NCBI RefSeq assembly: GCF_003696315.1
Contig: NZ_RFFN01000002.1
Span: forward strand, 213,598-277,597
DNA: 64,000 bases
Origin: Pseudomonas songnenensis
GTDB lineage: Bacteria; Pseudomonadota; Gammaproteobacteria; Pseudomonadales; Pseudomonadaceae
Direction: 5' to 3'
Shown here: positions 43,726-52,762 of the stretch, in pieces
How positions within the stretch are numbered: position 1 is the first letter of the stretch
Layout of the letters: each line of letters opens with the position of its first letter
Notes under the pieces: generated by a model
The model's database searches: none
What the model was told of the DNA's origin: nothing
The model's input: only the letters and a program-made list of their open reading frames with translations
Position numbers and translations under genes: made by a program

Positions 43726-45573
43726 TCACAACGGCCAGATCCAAAGGATCGCCGGCACCGCACAGAGCACTACCAGGATCGACAGCGGTAAGCCCAGTCG
43801 CCAGTAGTCGCCGAAGCGATAGCCGCCCGGTGCCATCACCAGCGTGTTGGACTGATGGCCGATGGGCGTGAGGAAGGCGCAGGACGCGCCGATCGCCACG
43901 GCCATCAGGAACGGATCGACCGACACGTCCATCCCGCGCGCCAGGCTGATCGCCACCGGCGCGGCGAGCACCGCTGCCGCGGCATTGTTGACCACGTTGG
44001 AGATCAGCATCACCGCCACCATCAGCAGCGCCAGGGTCGCTGCCGCTGGCAACGACTGCCCCAGCTCCAGCAGCGCTTCGGCGATCAGTTGCGAGCCGCC
44101 CGTGGTTTCCAGCGCCTGGCCCACCGGCAGCATCGCGGCCACCAGCACGATCACCGGCATGTCAATGCTCTCGTAGATGCGCCCCAGCGGAATCAGCCCG
44201 ACCAGGATCATCACCAGCGCGCCGGTAACCAGCGCGGTTGCGGCCGGTAGCAGGCCCAAGGCGATGCTCGCCAGGGTGATGGCGAAGATGGCGCTGGCCA
44301 GCATCACGTTGCGCGGGGTGGTGATGCTCAGTCCGCGCGACGCCAGCGGCAGGCAGCCCAGGCTGTTCAGGCTGGACTGCAGGGCATCTTCGCGGGCCTG
44401 CAGCAACAGGATGTCGCCGGCGGAGAAGCGGATCTGGCCCAGGCGCTGGCGCAAGCGCTGGCCCTGGCGGGCGACGGCCAGCACGTTGACGCCGTGGCGC
44501 TCGCGCAGGTCGAGGCCGCTGGCGCTGGTGCCCACCAGCATGGAGCCCGGCGAAACGATGGCTTCGGCCAGGGTCAGTTCGCCGTGCCGGCTCTTGTGCT
44601 TCTTCTCGGCCTTCTCTTGCTCGATGGCCTGCTCGGTGGCCTGCCGCTCGTCATGGGCCTTCTCCTCCTGCTCGTCGACTTCGGCCGCCAGCTCGACGCC
44701 GGTGACGTCGAGCAGTGCCTTTAGGCTGTCCGAATCGGCCTCCACCAGCAGGATGTCGCCTTCGCGCAGCACCTCGTAGGTCGACGGCATGCGCTGGCGC
44801 TCGTCGCCGCGCACCAGGGCGATCACCTGCACATCGGCCTCGTCCTTTACCGCATTGATCAGCGCGTGCACGGTGCGCCCGGCGTACTTGCAGCCTTCCG
44901 GCACCCGCACTTCGGTGAGGTAGGCGCTGATCTCGAACAGATCGCCGTTGCCTTCCTGCTCCTGGCGCCGGGGCACCAGCCGCCAGCCGAGCAGGGCGAT
45001 GAACAGCACGCCGGCGACCGTTACCGCCGCGCCCACCGGCAAAAAGGCGAACATGCCGAACGGCGCCTCGCCGGCTTCGGCGCGATAGCCGGCGATGATC
45101 AGGTTCGGCGGCGTACCGATCAGTGTCAGGGTGCCACCGAGCAGCGAGCCGAACGCCAGCGGCATCAGCAGGTAGGACGGCGAACGGCCGCTCTGGCGCG
45201 ACATCCAGATCGCCACCGGCATGAACAGCGCCAGCGCGCCGACGTTGTTCATGAAGCCCGAGCTGAGCGCGACGATCCCGGTGAGTGCCGCCACCTGCGC
45301 CCAGGGCCGCTCGCCGACCTGCATCAGCCGGCGCGCCACGCTGTCCACCACGCCGGCATTGAGCAGGCCGCGGCTGAGCACCAGCACCGCGGCCACCGAG
45401 ATCACGGCGGGATGGCCGATGCCGGCGAACACCTCGTCCGCCGGCACCACGCCTGTCAGCGCGCAGGCGAGCAGCGCAGCGAGGGCGACCAGGTCGTAGC
45501 GCCAGCGATTCCAGACGAACAGCATCAGCGTTGCTGCCAGTACGCCAAAGACGATCAGCTGTTCGCCGGTCAT
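43726..45573 (-). CDS. SLC13/DASS-type permease with two RCK_C (TrkA-C) domains
   Basis: 615 residues from the ATG at 45573 with GGAGAAAAG upstream; the frame before it is non-coding. Membrane halves (ALLACALTGVVPADEVFAGIGHPAVISVAAVLVLSRGL; LSSGFMNNVGALALFMPVAIWM; GTLTLIGTPPNLII) flank a cytosolic middle with two RCK_C domains: DLFEISAYLTEVRVPEGCKYAGRTV and LAEAIVSPGSMLVGTSASGLDLRERHGVNVLA. A Glu/Lys-rich helix (EEKAHDERQATEQAIEQEKAEKKHK) links them. Second-half motif SNVVNNAAAAVLAAP and IGHQSNTLVMAPGGYRFGDYWR complete it. Probable sodium-coupled anion (sulfate or dicarboxylate) carrier; the ion is not determinable. Confidence 0.9.
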   Translation of the reverse strand: MTGEQLIVFGVLAATLMLFVWNRWRYDLVALAALLACALTGVVPADEVFAGIGHPAVISVAAVLVLSRGLLNAGVVDSVARRLMQVGERPWAQVAALTGIVALSSGFMNNVGALALFMPVAIWMSRQSGRSPSYLLMPLAFGSLLGGTLTLIGTPPNLIIAGYRAEAGEAPFGMFAFLPVGAAVTVAGVLFIALLGWRLVPRRQEQEGNGDLFEISAYLTEVRVPEGCKYAGRTVHALINAVKDEADVQVIALVRGDERQRMPSTYEVLREGDILLVEADSDSLKALLDVTGVELAAEVDEQEEKAHDERQATEQAIEQEKAEKKHKSRHGELTLAEAIVSPGSMLVGTSASGLDLRERHGVNVLAVARQGQRLRQRLGQIRFSAGDILLLQAREDALQSSLNSLGCLPLASRGLSITTPRNVMLASAIFAITLASIALGLLPAATALVTGALVMILVGLIPLGRIYESIDMPVIVLVAAMLPVGQALETTGGSQLIAEALLELGQSLPAAATLALLMVAVMLISNVVNNAAAAVLAAPVAISLARGMDVSVDPFLMAVAIGASCAFLTPIGHQSNTLVMAPGGYRFGDYWRLGLPLSILVVLCAVPAILWIWPL

Positions 45574-45801
45574 GTACTTTTCTCCGATCCGCCAGGAACC
45601 CGCCGCTCGTTGGCGCGGTACTTCGGGGCGGTAATGCCAGTGGAAACCAGGATGAGGTATTGCGCTGCAGCGGACCGGCTGCAGTGGTAATGCGGCTGTC
45701 ATAAACAGACTGCCGCCGCTGCGCAAAGGTGCCGGCAGGTTATGGCAAAAATGTGCGCTGCGGGGCAAGGTGGCGGCATAACAAGTCGAAAGGTCCGTGC
45801 C

Positions 45802-46758
45802 ATGCCCGAATCCGTTTCCCTGAGTTGCCGCGATAGTTATGCGCTGTCCGCGCAGCTGTGGAATCCGCAAGGACCGGCGCGTGGCGCGGTGATCATCAGT
45901 TGCGCCACCGGCGTGCTGTCGCGCTATTACGCACGCTATGCGAGCTTTCTCAACGAGCACGGTTTCACTGCACTGACCTACGACTTTCGCGGCATCGGCG
46001 GCTCACGACCGCAGTGCCTGCGCGACATGCAGATGCGCTGGCGCGACTGGGGCGAGTACGACTTCGACGCCGCGGTGCGCTTCATGCGTGAGCGTGATCC
46101 GCATGGGCTGCTGGTGGCCGTGGGGCACAGCGCCGGCGGCTTCATGCCGGGCTTTGCCGAGGCCGCCAGCGAGGTGGATCGCTACCTCAACGTCGCCGGG
46201 CAGTACGCCTACTGGCGCGACTACGCCGCTGATCAGCGCATGCGCATGTACGCCAAGTGGCACCTGTTCATGCCCGCGGTGACCCGCCTGGTTGGCTATT
46301 TCCCCGGTCGCCGCCTTGGCTGGCTGGAAGATCTGCCGGCCGGCGTCGCGCTGGAGTGGTCCCGGCGCGGCGCGCGTCTGGAAGACAGCTATCCGCCTGA
46401 TGAGCACGAACTGCTGTTCAGCCGCTTTGCCGCCGTCCGTGCGCCGATCCTTGCGGTCAGTACCAGCGACGACGAGTTCGCCACGCCGGCTGCGATGCGC
46501 CGCGGGCTCGGCTATTTCCGCAACAGCCCGCGGCAGCTGGTGCAGCTCAATCCCCGCGCGATGGGCTTCGAGCGCATCGGCCATTTCGGTCTGTTCCACG
46601 ACCGGCACCGCAACGGCTTCTGGCGCGAGTCGCTGGAATGGATCGCCGAGGGCCGCAATCCCTGGCTCGCCGACGAGGTGATCGAGCCCGGCGCAGTGCC
46701 GCAGGGCGACGACGCCATTCCCTTCGTCGCGCCGTCGGGCTATAAGCCTCGCCCATGA
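45802..46758 (+). CDS. Alpha/beta hydrolase (COG4757-like)
   Basis: 318 residues from the ATG at 45802 (AAAGG SD). VIISCATGVLSRYYARYASFLNEHGFTALTYDFRGIGGSR is the family N-terminal signature, lacking the usual HG oxyanion dipeptide. Nucleophile Ser in VGHSAGGFMPG; Asp in VSTSDDEFATPAAM; His in IGHFGLFHDRH. Cytoplasmic. Substrate unknown. Its stop overlaps the ATG of the following GreA/B-like gene (ATGA), so both are probably translated in concert. Confidence 0.85.
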   Translation: MPESVSLSCRDSYALSAQLWNPQGPARGAVIISCATGVLSRYYARYASFLNEHGFTALTYDFRGIGGSRPQCLRDMQMRWRDWGEYDFDAAVRFMRERDPHGLLVAVGHSAGGFMPGFAEAASEVDRYLNVAGQYAYWRDYAADQRMRMYAKWHLFMPAVTRLVGYFPGRRLGWLEDLPAGVALEWSRRGARLEDSYPPDEHELLFSRFAAVRAPILAVSTSDDEFATPAAMRRGLGYFRNSPRQLVQLNPRAMGFERIGHFGLFHDRHRNGFWRESLEWIAEGRNPWLADEVIEPGAVPQGDDAIPFVAPSGYKPRP

Positions 46759-47231
46759 ACAAGAGCGCCCTTCAACAGCAGATCATCGCCACCCTCGAAG
46801 CCGACCGCGAGGTTGCCAAGGCCGTGCTGGCCGCGACCCACGAGGCCGCCACCCATGCCGAGAGCAAGGCCGAGAACAAGTACGACACCCGCGGCCTGGA
46901 AGCCGCCTACCTCGCCGACGGGCAACGACGACGCCTGCACGAGATCGAGACGGCGCTGGCCGCCTATCGCAACCTGCAGCCGACCATCGGCTCGGATGAG
47001 TGCGTGCGGGTCGGTGCGCTGCTTTGCCTTGAGCATGATGGCGTCGAACGCTGGTTCTTCCTCGGCCCGGATGCGGCGGGGCTGAAGCTGCAGCATGACG
47101 GGCGGGAGATTCTGGTGATCTCGCCGCGATCACCGCTTGGCCAGGGCCTGCTCGGGCGCCAGGTGGGCGATGAGGTGCAATTGCAGGTCAATGGGCAGCC
47201 GCAGTGCTACGAAGTGCTGGAGGTTCACTAG
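46755..47231 (+). CDS. GreA/GreB-family transcript-cleavage factor-like protein
   Basis: 158 residues, ATGA-coupled to the hydrolase gene. An N-terminal coiled coil (REVAKAVLAATHEAATHAESKAENKYDTRGLEAAYLADGQRRRLHEIE) is followed by the FKBP-like C-terminal domain of Gre factors (VRVGALLCLEHDGVERWFFLGPDAAGLKL, VISPRSPLGQGLLGRQVGDEVQLQVNG). It matches the C-terminal domain best. The coiled-coil carries acidic residues but not a clear DxxE tip seen in GreA. It may bind the RNA polymerase secondary channel without acting as a classical cleavage factor. Confidence 0.83.
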   Translation: MNKSALQQQIIATLEADREVAKAVLAATHEAATHAESKAENKYDTRGLEAAYLADGQRRRLHEIETALAAYRNLQPTIGSDECVRVGALLCLEHDGVERWFFLGPDAAGLKLQHDGREILVISPRSPLGQGLLGRQVGDEVQLQVNGQPQCYEVLEVH

Positions 47232-47333
47232 CGCGGCTGCTCGTATCGGTCTGGCTTGGCGAGGGCACTCCCGGTCTAAACCGCTCCAGCGCCACCCCAC
47301 TGAACAAGGACTGAATGACGCGCTAGCAGCTGC

Positions 47334-49274
47334 TCAGTCTGCGGTGGCCGGCTTGCGTCGCCGAGCCGGTTTGCGCGGCGTGGCGCTGCGTTTCTTCTTC
47401 CACGGTTTGCCGCCTCGGCCGGCGGCCACCGGCGGGCCGCTGATGGTCATGCGCAGCCCGGCGCAGCGTTCGACCAGCTTGCTCATCCACGCTGATTGCT
47501 TGGCGACGAATTCCTCCAACGGCATTTCGCCGCTCTGCACCATGTCCAGCGCCTGCTCCCAGATCGCCGTGGTACCGGGGTCGGCGATCGGCCGCGGCAC
47601 GGCGTCGATCAGGCTGAAAGCCGCCGGTGTCGCCGCCAGCGCCTTGCCCTGGCGAACCAGATAGCCGCGGTCGAGCAGGCCCTGGATGATCCCGGCGCGG
47701 GTCGCCTCGGTGCCGATGCCGGTGGTGTCCTTGAGTTTCTGCTTCAGCCGCGGATCGTCTACCAGCTTGGCGACGTTCTTCATTGCCTTGATCAGGTCGC
47801 CTTCGGTGAAGGGTTTCGGCGGCTGGGTCTGCTGGTCCTTGAGCGTGATCTCACCCACGGCATAGTCCTGGCCCTGCTGCAGCGCCGGCAGGCTTTGCGG
47901 CGCGGCTGCTTCACGATTGCCCCGTGCCGGCACCAGCGCCTCGGGCATGGCGCGTTTCCAGCCCGGTTCGACGACGCGCTTGCCCACCGCGCGCAGCGCC
48001 TGGCCGGCGCAGTCGAAGTCGGCCTGGGTGCGGTCGTACTCGTGGTTGGGCAGGAACTGCGCCAGGTAGCGCGCGCGAATCAGCGTGTAGACCGCCCGCT
48101 GCCGGCCGGCCAGGCGATCGAGACCACGCGCCGCGGCGGTGGGGATGATGCCGTGGTGGGCGCCGACCTTGGCGTCGTTCCAGGCCCGCGAGCGGCGCGA
48201 CAGGTCCAGATGCGGCTGCAGCGCCGCGAGCGTCGGGTCGGCCTGGGCCAGCGCCGCGACGATGGCCCGCGCTTCGCCGTGCTGGCTCAGTGGCAGGTAG
48301 CCGCAATCGCTGCGCGGGTAGGTGATCAGCTTGTGGGTTTCGTACAGCGCCTGGGCGATGTCGAGGGTTTCCTGAGCGCCGAGACCGAGCTTCTTCGAGC
48401 AAACTTCCTGCAGCGTGCCGAGATCGAACGGCAAGGGTGCCGCCTCACGCTGCCGTTCGGTCTTGAGCTTCACCAAGCGAGCGTTGGCGGCGTTGCGCAT
48501 GGCGTCCGCCGCCTGCTGCGCACGGGCCTGATCGAGGCAGCGGCCCTGCTCATCGCAATGCTCGTCCGGAGCCTGCCACTGCGCGGTGAACGCGGCGCCA
48601 TCGGCGAGCAGCTGCACGTCGATGGCCCAGAACGGCACCGGGATGAAGTCGGCGATGCTGCGGTCGCGGTCCACCACCAGACGCAGCGTCGGCGTCTGCA
48701 CGCGGCCCACCGGCAGCACGCCCTGATAGCCGGACTGGCGGCCGAGCAGGGTGAACAGCCGGCTCATGTTCATGCCGATCAGCCAGTCGGCGCGTGAGCG
48801 GCCGAGGGCGGCGTGGTAGAGGTTGAAAGTCTCGGCGCCGGGCTTGAGTGCAGCCAGCGCCCTGCGGATCGAGGCGTCGTCCAGGGCCGACAGCCACAGC
48901 CGGCGGATCGGCCCGCGATAGCGGCAGTGCTCGACCAGCTCGCGGGCGATCATCTCGCCTTCGCGGTCGGCGTCGGTGGCGATCACCAGTTCGCTGCATT
49001 CACCGAGCAGGCGCTTGACCGCCTTGAACTGGCTGGCGGTCTTCGGCTTGACCAGCATCTTCCAGCGCTCCGGCACGATCGGCAGGTCGGCCAGCACCCA
49101 GCGCTTGTAGCGCGGGTCATAGGCATCCGGCGGGGCGGTTTCCAGCAGATGGCCGATGCACCAGGTCACCGTCACCCCGGCGCCCTGCAGGCAACCGTCG
49201 CCACGCCGGTTGGCGCCGAGCACCTTGGCGATGTCGCGGGCCTGGGAGGGCTTTTCGCAGAGATAGAGTTGCAT
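47334..49274 (-). CDS. topB: DNA topoisomerase III
   Basis: 646 residues from the ATG at 49274 (E. coli TopB 653); longer frame begins with a non-conserved lead. A Toprim domain (YLCEKPSQARDIAKVLGA; TDADREGEMIARE) precedes the type IA core, with active Tyr in TYPRSDCGYLPLS region and PVGRVQTPTLRLVVDRD. The C-terminus is Lys/Arg-rich (KPWKKKRSATPRKPARRRKPATAD). It decatenates DNA and relaxes negative supercoils by single-strand passage. A perfect LexA-type box lies 69 bases upstream of the start. Confidence 0.95.
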   Translation of the reverse strand: MQLYLCEKPSQARDIAKVLGANRRGDGCLQGAGVTVTWCIGHLLETAPPDAYDPRYKRWVLADLPIVPERWKMLVKPKTASQFKAVKRLLGECSELVIATDADREGEMIARELVEHCRYRGPIRRLWLSALDDASIRRALAALKPGAETFNLYHAALGRSRADWLIGMNMSRLFTLLGRQSGYQGVLPVGRVQTPTLRLVVDRDRSIADFIPVPFWAIDVQLLADGAAFTAQWQAPDEHCDEQGRCLDQARAQQAADAMRNAANARLVKLKTERQREAAPLPFDLGTLQEVCSKKLGLGAQETLDIAQALYETHKLITYPRSDCGYLPLSQHGEARAIVAALAQADPTLAALQPHLDLSRRSRAWNDAKVGAHHGIIPTAAARGLDRLAGRQRAVYTLIRARYLAQFLPNHEYDRTQADFDCAGQALRAVGKRVVEPGWKRAMPEALVPARGNREAAAPQSLPALQQGQDYAVGEITLKDQQTQPPKPFTEGDLIKAMKNVAKLVDDPRLKQKLKDTTGIGTEATRAGIIQGLLDRGYLVRQGKALAATPAAFSLIDAVPRPIADPGTTAIWEQALDMVQSGEMPLEEFVAKQSAWMSKLVERCAGLRMTISGPPVAAGRGGKPWKKKRSATPRKPARRRKPATAD

Positions 49275-49342
49275 GGAGGCTGTGACGGCAGCGGTCGATG
49301 GCGCGAAGCATGTGCACAAACGGCGCTTCAGGCAATCTTTAT

Positions 49343-49358
49343 CTGTATGTGCATACAG
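49343..49358 (-). promoter_or_regulatory. LexA-type box between topB and the DUF3079 gene
   Basis: CTGTATGTGCATACAG matches CTGTAT-N4-ATACAG exactly, the LexA (SOS) consensus core. Distance is 69 bases to topB and 104 to the DUF3079 gene. Either or both may be under SOS control. Clear -35/-10 hexamers were not identified. Confidence 0.65.
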
Positions 49359-49461
49359 TTGTTGTGCGCCGATACCGGTCGTTCTTGAGCATGATCAAGT
49401 CTGGCGGCGGCGAGGAGGCTTAGCCTGTGGCCACTGCAACAACGCCCGAAAGGCACGCGCA

Positions 49462-49674
49462 ATGGCCAAGAAATTTCCCCTCGAACCATCCCACCCCGAA
49501 CGTGTGTGCTGGGGTTGCGACCGCTATTGCCCGGCAACGTCGATGGCCTGTGGCAACGGCGCGGGCCGCACCCAGCATCCGGCGGAAATGTTCGGTGAGG
49601 ACTGGTATCTGGACGAATGCTGGGGCATCGACTCGGAGCTGATCGCCAAGACCCGCAAGGAGTCGTCGAGCTGA
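49462..49674 (+). CDS. Small Cys-rich DUF3079 protein
   Basis: 70 residues, AAAGG SD. MAKKFPLEPSHPERVCWGCDRYCPATSMACGNG carries four Cys in a CxxC-x3-C-x6-C arrangement, and YLDECWGIDSEL adds another. The pattern suits zinc or an iron-sulfur site. The DUF3079 family has no assigned function. It is divergent from topB, sharing an intergenic LexA-type box. Confidence 0.85.
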   Translation: MAKKFPLEPSHPERVCWGCDRYCPATSMACGNGAGRTQHPAEMFGEDWYLDECWGIDSELIAKTRKESSS

Positions 49675-49693
49675 TGTTGCGTGGGGTCCTGCG

Positions 49694-50923
49694 CTAGGCG
49701 CGATCGGCGAAACGCTGCACCACCACACTGCCGATGATGTCGCCCTCGACGTTGACCGCCGTGCGCACCGTGTCCAGCAAGCGGTCGATCGGCAGCAGGA
49801 TCGCCACCGCCTCGGCCGGTAGGCCGACCGCCTGCAACACCATCACCATGGTCACCATGCCGGCGCTGGGAATTCCCGGGGCGCCGGTCGAGGCGATCAT
49901 CGCGGTGAAGAACACCACCGCCTGCTGCGCCAGGCTCAACTCGATACCCATCAGATTGGCGACGAACAGCGCGGCTGCCGCTTCGTAGAGTGCGGTGCCG
50001 TCCATGTTCATGGTCGCGCCCAGCGGCAGCACGAAGCCGGCGATGCCCGGGCGCACCTTGAGGTTGTCCTCGGCGCAACGCAGGGAGATCGGCAGCGTTG
50101 CCGCGCTGGAGCTGGTGGCAAACGCCGTGATCAGCGCCTCGCGGGTACCGCGGAAAAACCACAGCGGTGATTTGCCGGTGGCCAGGAAGAGAATGCCCGG
50201 CAGCACCACGATGCCGTGGAACAGCGTGGTGGCGAACACCAGCACGATGAAGCCGCCCACCGCACTGAGCAGCGCCACATCCTGCTCGGCCACCAGCTTG
50301 ATCAGCAGGGCGAGGATGCCCAGCGGGGCCAGGCGCATGATCCAGCCGATGATGCGCATCATCAGCTCGAGAAATTCCTGCAGCACCACGAGGATATTGC
50401 GGTAGCGGTCGCCACCGGCCACCAGGGCGATGCCGATGAACATGGCGAACACCACGACGGCCAGGATGCTGCCGTTGGCCAGCGCGGCGAAGGGGTTCTG
50501 GAACAGGTTGGCGAAGAAGTGCAGGAAGAACTCCGGCAGCGTCAGCTGACGCGCCTCGAAGTCGTTCATCGCCTCGGCGAACAGGTCCAGCGACAGCCCC
50601 GCGCCCGGCTTGAAGAGGTTCGCCGCGACCAGCGCCACCAGCATCGCCGCACTGGTGGTGAGGGTGAAATAGACCAGCGCGCCGCCCCACACCCGGTGCA
50701 CCTGATGGTGCGCCTGCAGATTGGCCACGCCGACGACGATGGAGGTGAAGATCAGCGGAATCAGCACCATCTTCAGCAGACCAATGAAGATGCTGCCAAG
50801 CAGGGTGCTGGCGTAGAGCACGCCTTCGCGCACAGGGGCATCGGCCGGCAGCGTGCCGGTCAGCCAGCCGATGGCGACGCCCAGGCAGGCCGCGATGAGA
50901 ATCTGCAGGTTGAGACTGGGCAA
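49694..50923 (-). CDS. Dicarboxylate/amino acid:cation symporter (DAACS)
   Basis: 409 residues from the TTG at 50923, which has AAGGAG 7 bases upstream. The family hallmarks are SSSAATLPISLRCAEDN, the NMDG motif (GATMNMDGTALYEA) and a re-entrant loop TGAPGIPSAGMVT. About eight helices plus two hairpins. It imports dicarboxylates or acidic amino acids with sodium or protons, like GltP/DctA. The alternative ATG start would give an implausible Arg-rich leader. Confidence 0.92.
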   Translation of the reverse strand: MPSLNLQILIAACLGVAIGWLTGTLPADAPVREGVLYASTLLGSIFIGLLKMVLIPLIFTSIVVGVANLQAHHQVHRVWGGALVYFTLTTSAAMLVALVAANLFKPGAGLSLDLFAEAMNDFEARQLTLPEFFLHFFANLFQNPFAALANGSILAVVVFAMFIGIALVAGGDRYRNILVVLQEFLELMMRIIGWIMRLAPLGILALLIKLVAEQDVALLSAVGGFIVLVFATTLFHGIVVLPGILFLATGKSPLWFFRGTREALITAFATSSSAATLPISLRCAEDNLKVRPGIAGFVLPLGATMNMDGTALYEAAAALFVANLMGIELSLAQQAVVFFTAMIASTGAPGIPSAGMVTMVMVLQAVGLPAEAVAILLPIDRLLDTVRTAVNVEGDIIGSVVVQRFADRA

Positions 50924-51117
50924 AGGGGTGGCTCCTTGAATCGGTAGCGGTGGCGCTAAGCAAAAGAATGAACGCTGCGGCAAAAGTTCGCATCGCGCGC
51001 GGCGCAATCATACAGACGCGACGCAACCAGCGTGCCAATGACCTGGCGTCGACCGGCCGCTGACAAAGCCACGCAGCTGGGTTTTCATGACGGGGCAGGT
51101 AGAAGAGGGCGCGAGTC

Positions 51118-51441
51118 ATGAGCGATCAGGACATCGAACAACGCATCGCCCGCGATATCGCCAGATGGCAGCGCGGCGTGCAGGAAAAAGGCGAACCGCT
51201 GGTGGTGGACGAAGGCTGGCTGCAGACACCGCCGGGCTTGCGCCTGCCGTTCTCGGTGCTGAAAAGCGCCGGGGTGCCGCCACGGGAAGTGGAGCTGCTG
51301 GCGCAACGTGCCGCGTTGCGTGAACGGCTGGATGCCTGCAGCGATACGCAGCAGCGCGCGCGGCTGGAGCGCGAGCTGAGCGAGCTGGAGCAGCACATCG
51401 CCTTCCGGCTGGAGGCGTTGCAGCGTCTGGGCCGCGGCTGA
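51118..51441 (+). CDS. DUF1992/DnaJ-related small protein
   Basis: 107 residues. GEPLVVDEGWLQTPPGLRLPFSVLKSAGVPPREVELLAQ matches the DUF1992 pattern (GKPL... PPELRMAYRILKNAG...PPEVEL), which is found with or near DnaJ-type proteins. The C-terminal half (RLDACSDTQQRARLERELSELEQHIAFRLEAL) is a predicted coiled coil. Cytoplasmic, function unknown. The start is uncertain; a GAGGGCG lies upstream. Confidence 0.6.
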   Translation: MSDQDIEQRIARDIARWQRGVQEKGEPLVVDEGWLQTPPGLRLPFSVLKSAGVPPREVELLAQRAALRERLDACSDTQQRARLERELSELEQHIAFRLEALQRLGRG

Positions 51442-51512
51442 GCGCTGATGCTGGCGTTCGTTCGGCGCTGGAGTAGCATGCGCATTCGGTCAATTCCTAC
51501 AGGGAGAAGCAC

Positions 51513-52238
51513 GTGGCTACAGCACGAATCGGATTTCTGCCGGCGGCGTTGATTGCCGCGGCGGTGGCCTTCGCCGGCTGGTCGGTGGGGCAGGGCGTGG
51601 AGCGTTTTCGCATGGCCGACCGCACGGTGACGGTCAAGGGCCTGGCGGAGATGGACGTGAAGAGCGACTTCGCGGTGTGGACGCTGGGCTTTCGCCGTGG
51701 TGGCGATCAGTTCGCCGAGGTGCAGAAGGGGCTCAGCGAGGATCGCCAGCGGGTGCTGGATTTCCTCCGCGAGCAGGGCTTCACCGACGAGGAACTCGAG
51801 GTGCGGCCGTTGCAGGTTCAGGACCTGCTGGCGCGCGAATGGGCCTCGCGCGATGTGGCGCTGCGTTTCAACGGCCAGGGGCAGGTGCTGGTCAAGTCCG
51901 AGCGCGTCGATGCGGTGGGCAAGGCGGCCAATGCCATCGATCCGCTGATCATGGCCGGTGTGCAGCTGGATACCGAGATGAACGGCTTTGCCGGGCCGCG
52001 TTATCAGCTGCGTGGGTTCAACGAGCTCAAGCCGCAGTTGCTGGAGGCAGCCACCAGCAATGCCCGTGAGCAGGCGACCCGTTTTGCCGATGATGCCGGT
52101 GCCACGCTGGGGCGTTTGAAGAACGCCAACCAGGGCGTGATTCGGGTGATCGATGACGATGGCAGCGATATGGACAGTGGACGGACCGTGGGGAAGCGGT
52201 TGCGGGTGGTGAGCACGTTTGAGTACACGTTGGATTGA
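51513..52238 (+). CDS. SIMPL domain protein, exported or membrane-anchored
   Basis: 241 residues, GTG start after AGGGAGAAGC. An N-terminal hydrophobic segment (LPAALIAAAVAFAGWSVGQGV) acts as anchor or signal. The SIMPL/DUF541 domain follows: VTVKGLAEMDVKSDFAVWTLGF, with the late Arg-rich strand GKRLRVVSTFEYTLD. DUF541 proteins such as BP26/YggE form periplasmic assemblies and are linked to oxidative-stress tolerance. Monocistronic; the repeat region follows. Confidence 0.87.
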   Translation: MATARIGFLPAALIAAAVAFAGWSVGQGVERFRMADRTVTVKGLAEMDVKSDFAVWTLGFRRGGDQFAEVQKGLSEDRQRVLDFLREQGFTDEELEVRPLQVQDLLAREWASRDVALRFNGQGQVLVKSERVDAVGKAANAIDPLIMAGVQLDTEMNGFAGPRYQLRGFNELKPQLLEAATSNAREQATRFADDAGATLGRLKNANQGVIRVIDDDGSDMDSGRTVGKRLRVVSTFEYTLD

Positions 52239-52329
52239 TTGCGGACTGGTTGGCTCCGGTGTGTTTGGGGCGGAGGGTTTTGCTTGATGGCGGTTGGCGA
52301 TTGCCGAGTCGCTTGAAGGCTTGGTTTCG

Positions 52330-52740
52330 CCCTGCTGGGCGACTCACTTTTTTTCAGTCGCGAAAAAAGTAAGCAAAAACGCTTTGCCCCTGCATCCGGC
52401 CCCGCGCTTCGCGCGGGGTTCGTTCGCTCCATCGCCGCTTCAGGGGTCGGCTTAAAGGGCCATCCATGGCCCTTTAAGCCTTTCGCCGCATCCCTGCGGC
52501 TCAACCCCCTACGCAACGATTCCGCTCACCCTCCTGAAGGGGCGTTTGGTGTCGCCTGATGGTTCGTGCAGAAAGAAAAAGCCAAGCCAAAGCAAGCATC
52601 AACGATCCTCCAGGCAACTCGGACTCCGTTCCCGTCAGGAGGCCGAGTGGAGGTGTCGCGCAGGGGGACGTCCCTTCGTGACGGCCCCCGGAGCGGCACC
52701 GGAAGGAGGGAAGTCTGGCCGCGCAACAGACAGACTCGGA
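52330..52740. repeat. Pseudomonas-type intergenic repeat
   Basis: It opens CCTGCTGGGCGACTCAC, holds a T-rich/A-rich inverted repeat (52346-52370), a CCCCGCGC-TTC-GCGCGGGG hairpin (52400-52418), a 15-bp perfect hairpin (52449-52480), a CCGCA/TGCGG hairpin, and a segment AGAAAGAAAAAGCCAAG. I recall this sequence type as recurrent between genes in pseudomonads. Copy number in this genome is unknown. Confidence 0.6.
52449..52480. repeat. Perfect 15-bp inverted repeat inside the intergenic repeat
   Basis: GGCTTAAAGGGCCAT and ATGGCCCTTTAAGCC separated by CC. Could act as a bidirectional terminator or a structured RNA element. Confidence 0.7.
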
Positions 52741-52762
52741 TGTCGGCGGCCCGAAAAAAGTC

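Larger units (their letters stand above)
52239..52762. other. 524-base gap holding a multi-hairpin repeat, no gene
   Basis: Covers the tail of the SIMPL gene and the repeat at 52330-52740. Translations exist in several frames but are Arg/Pro-rich and shadow-like. Confidence 0.6.
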
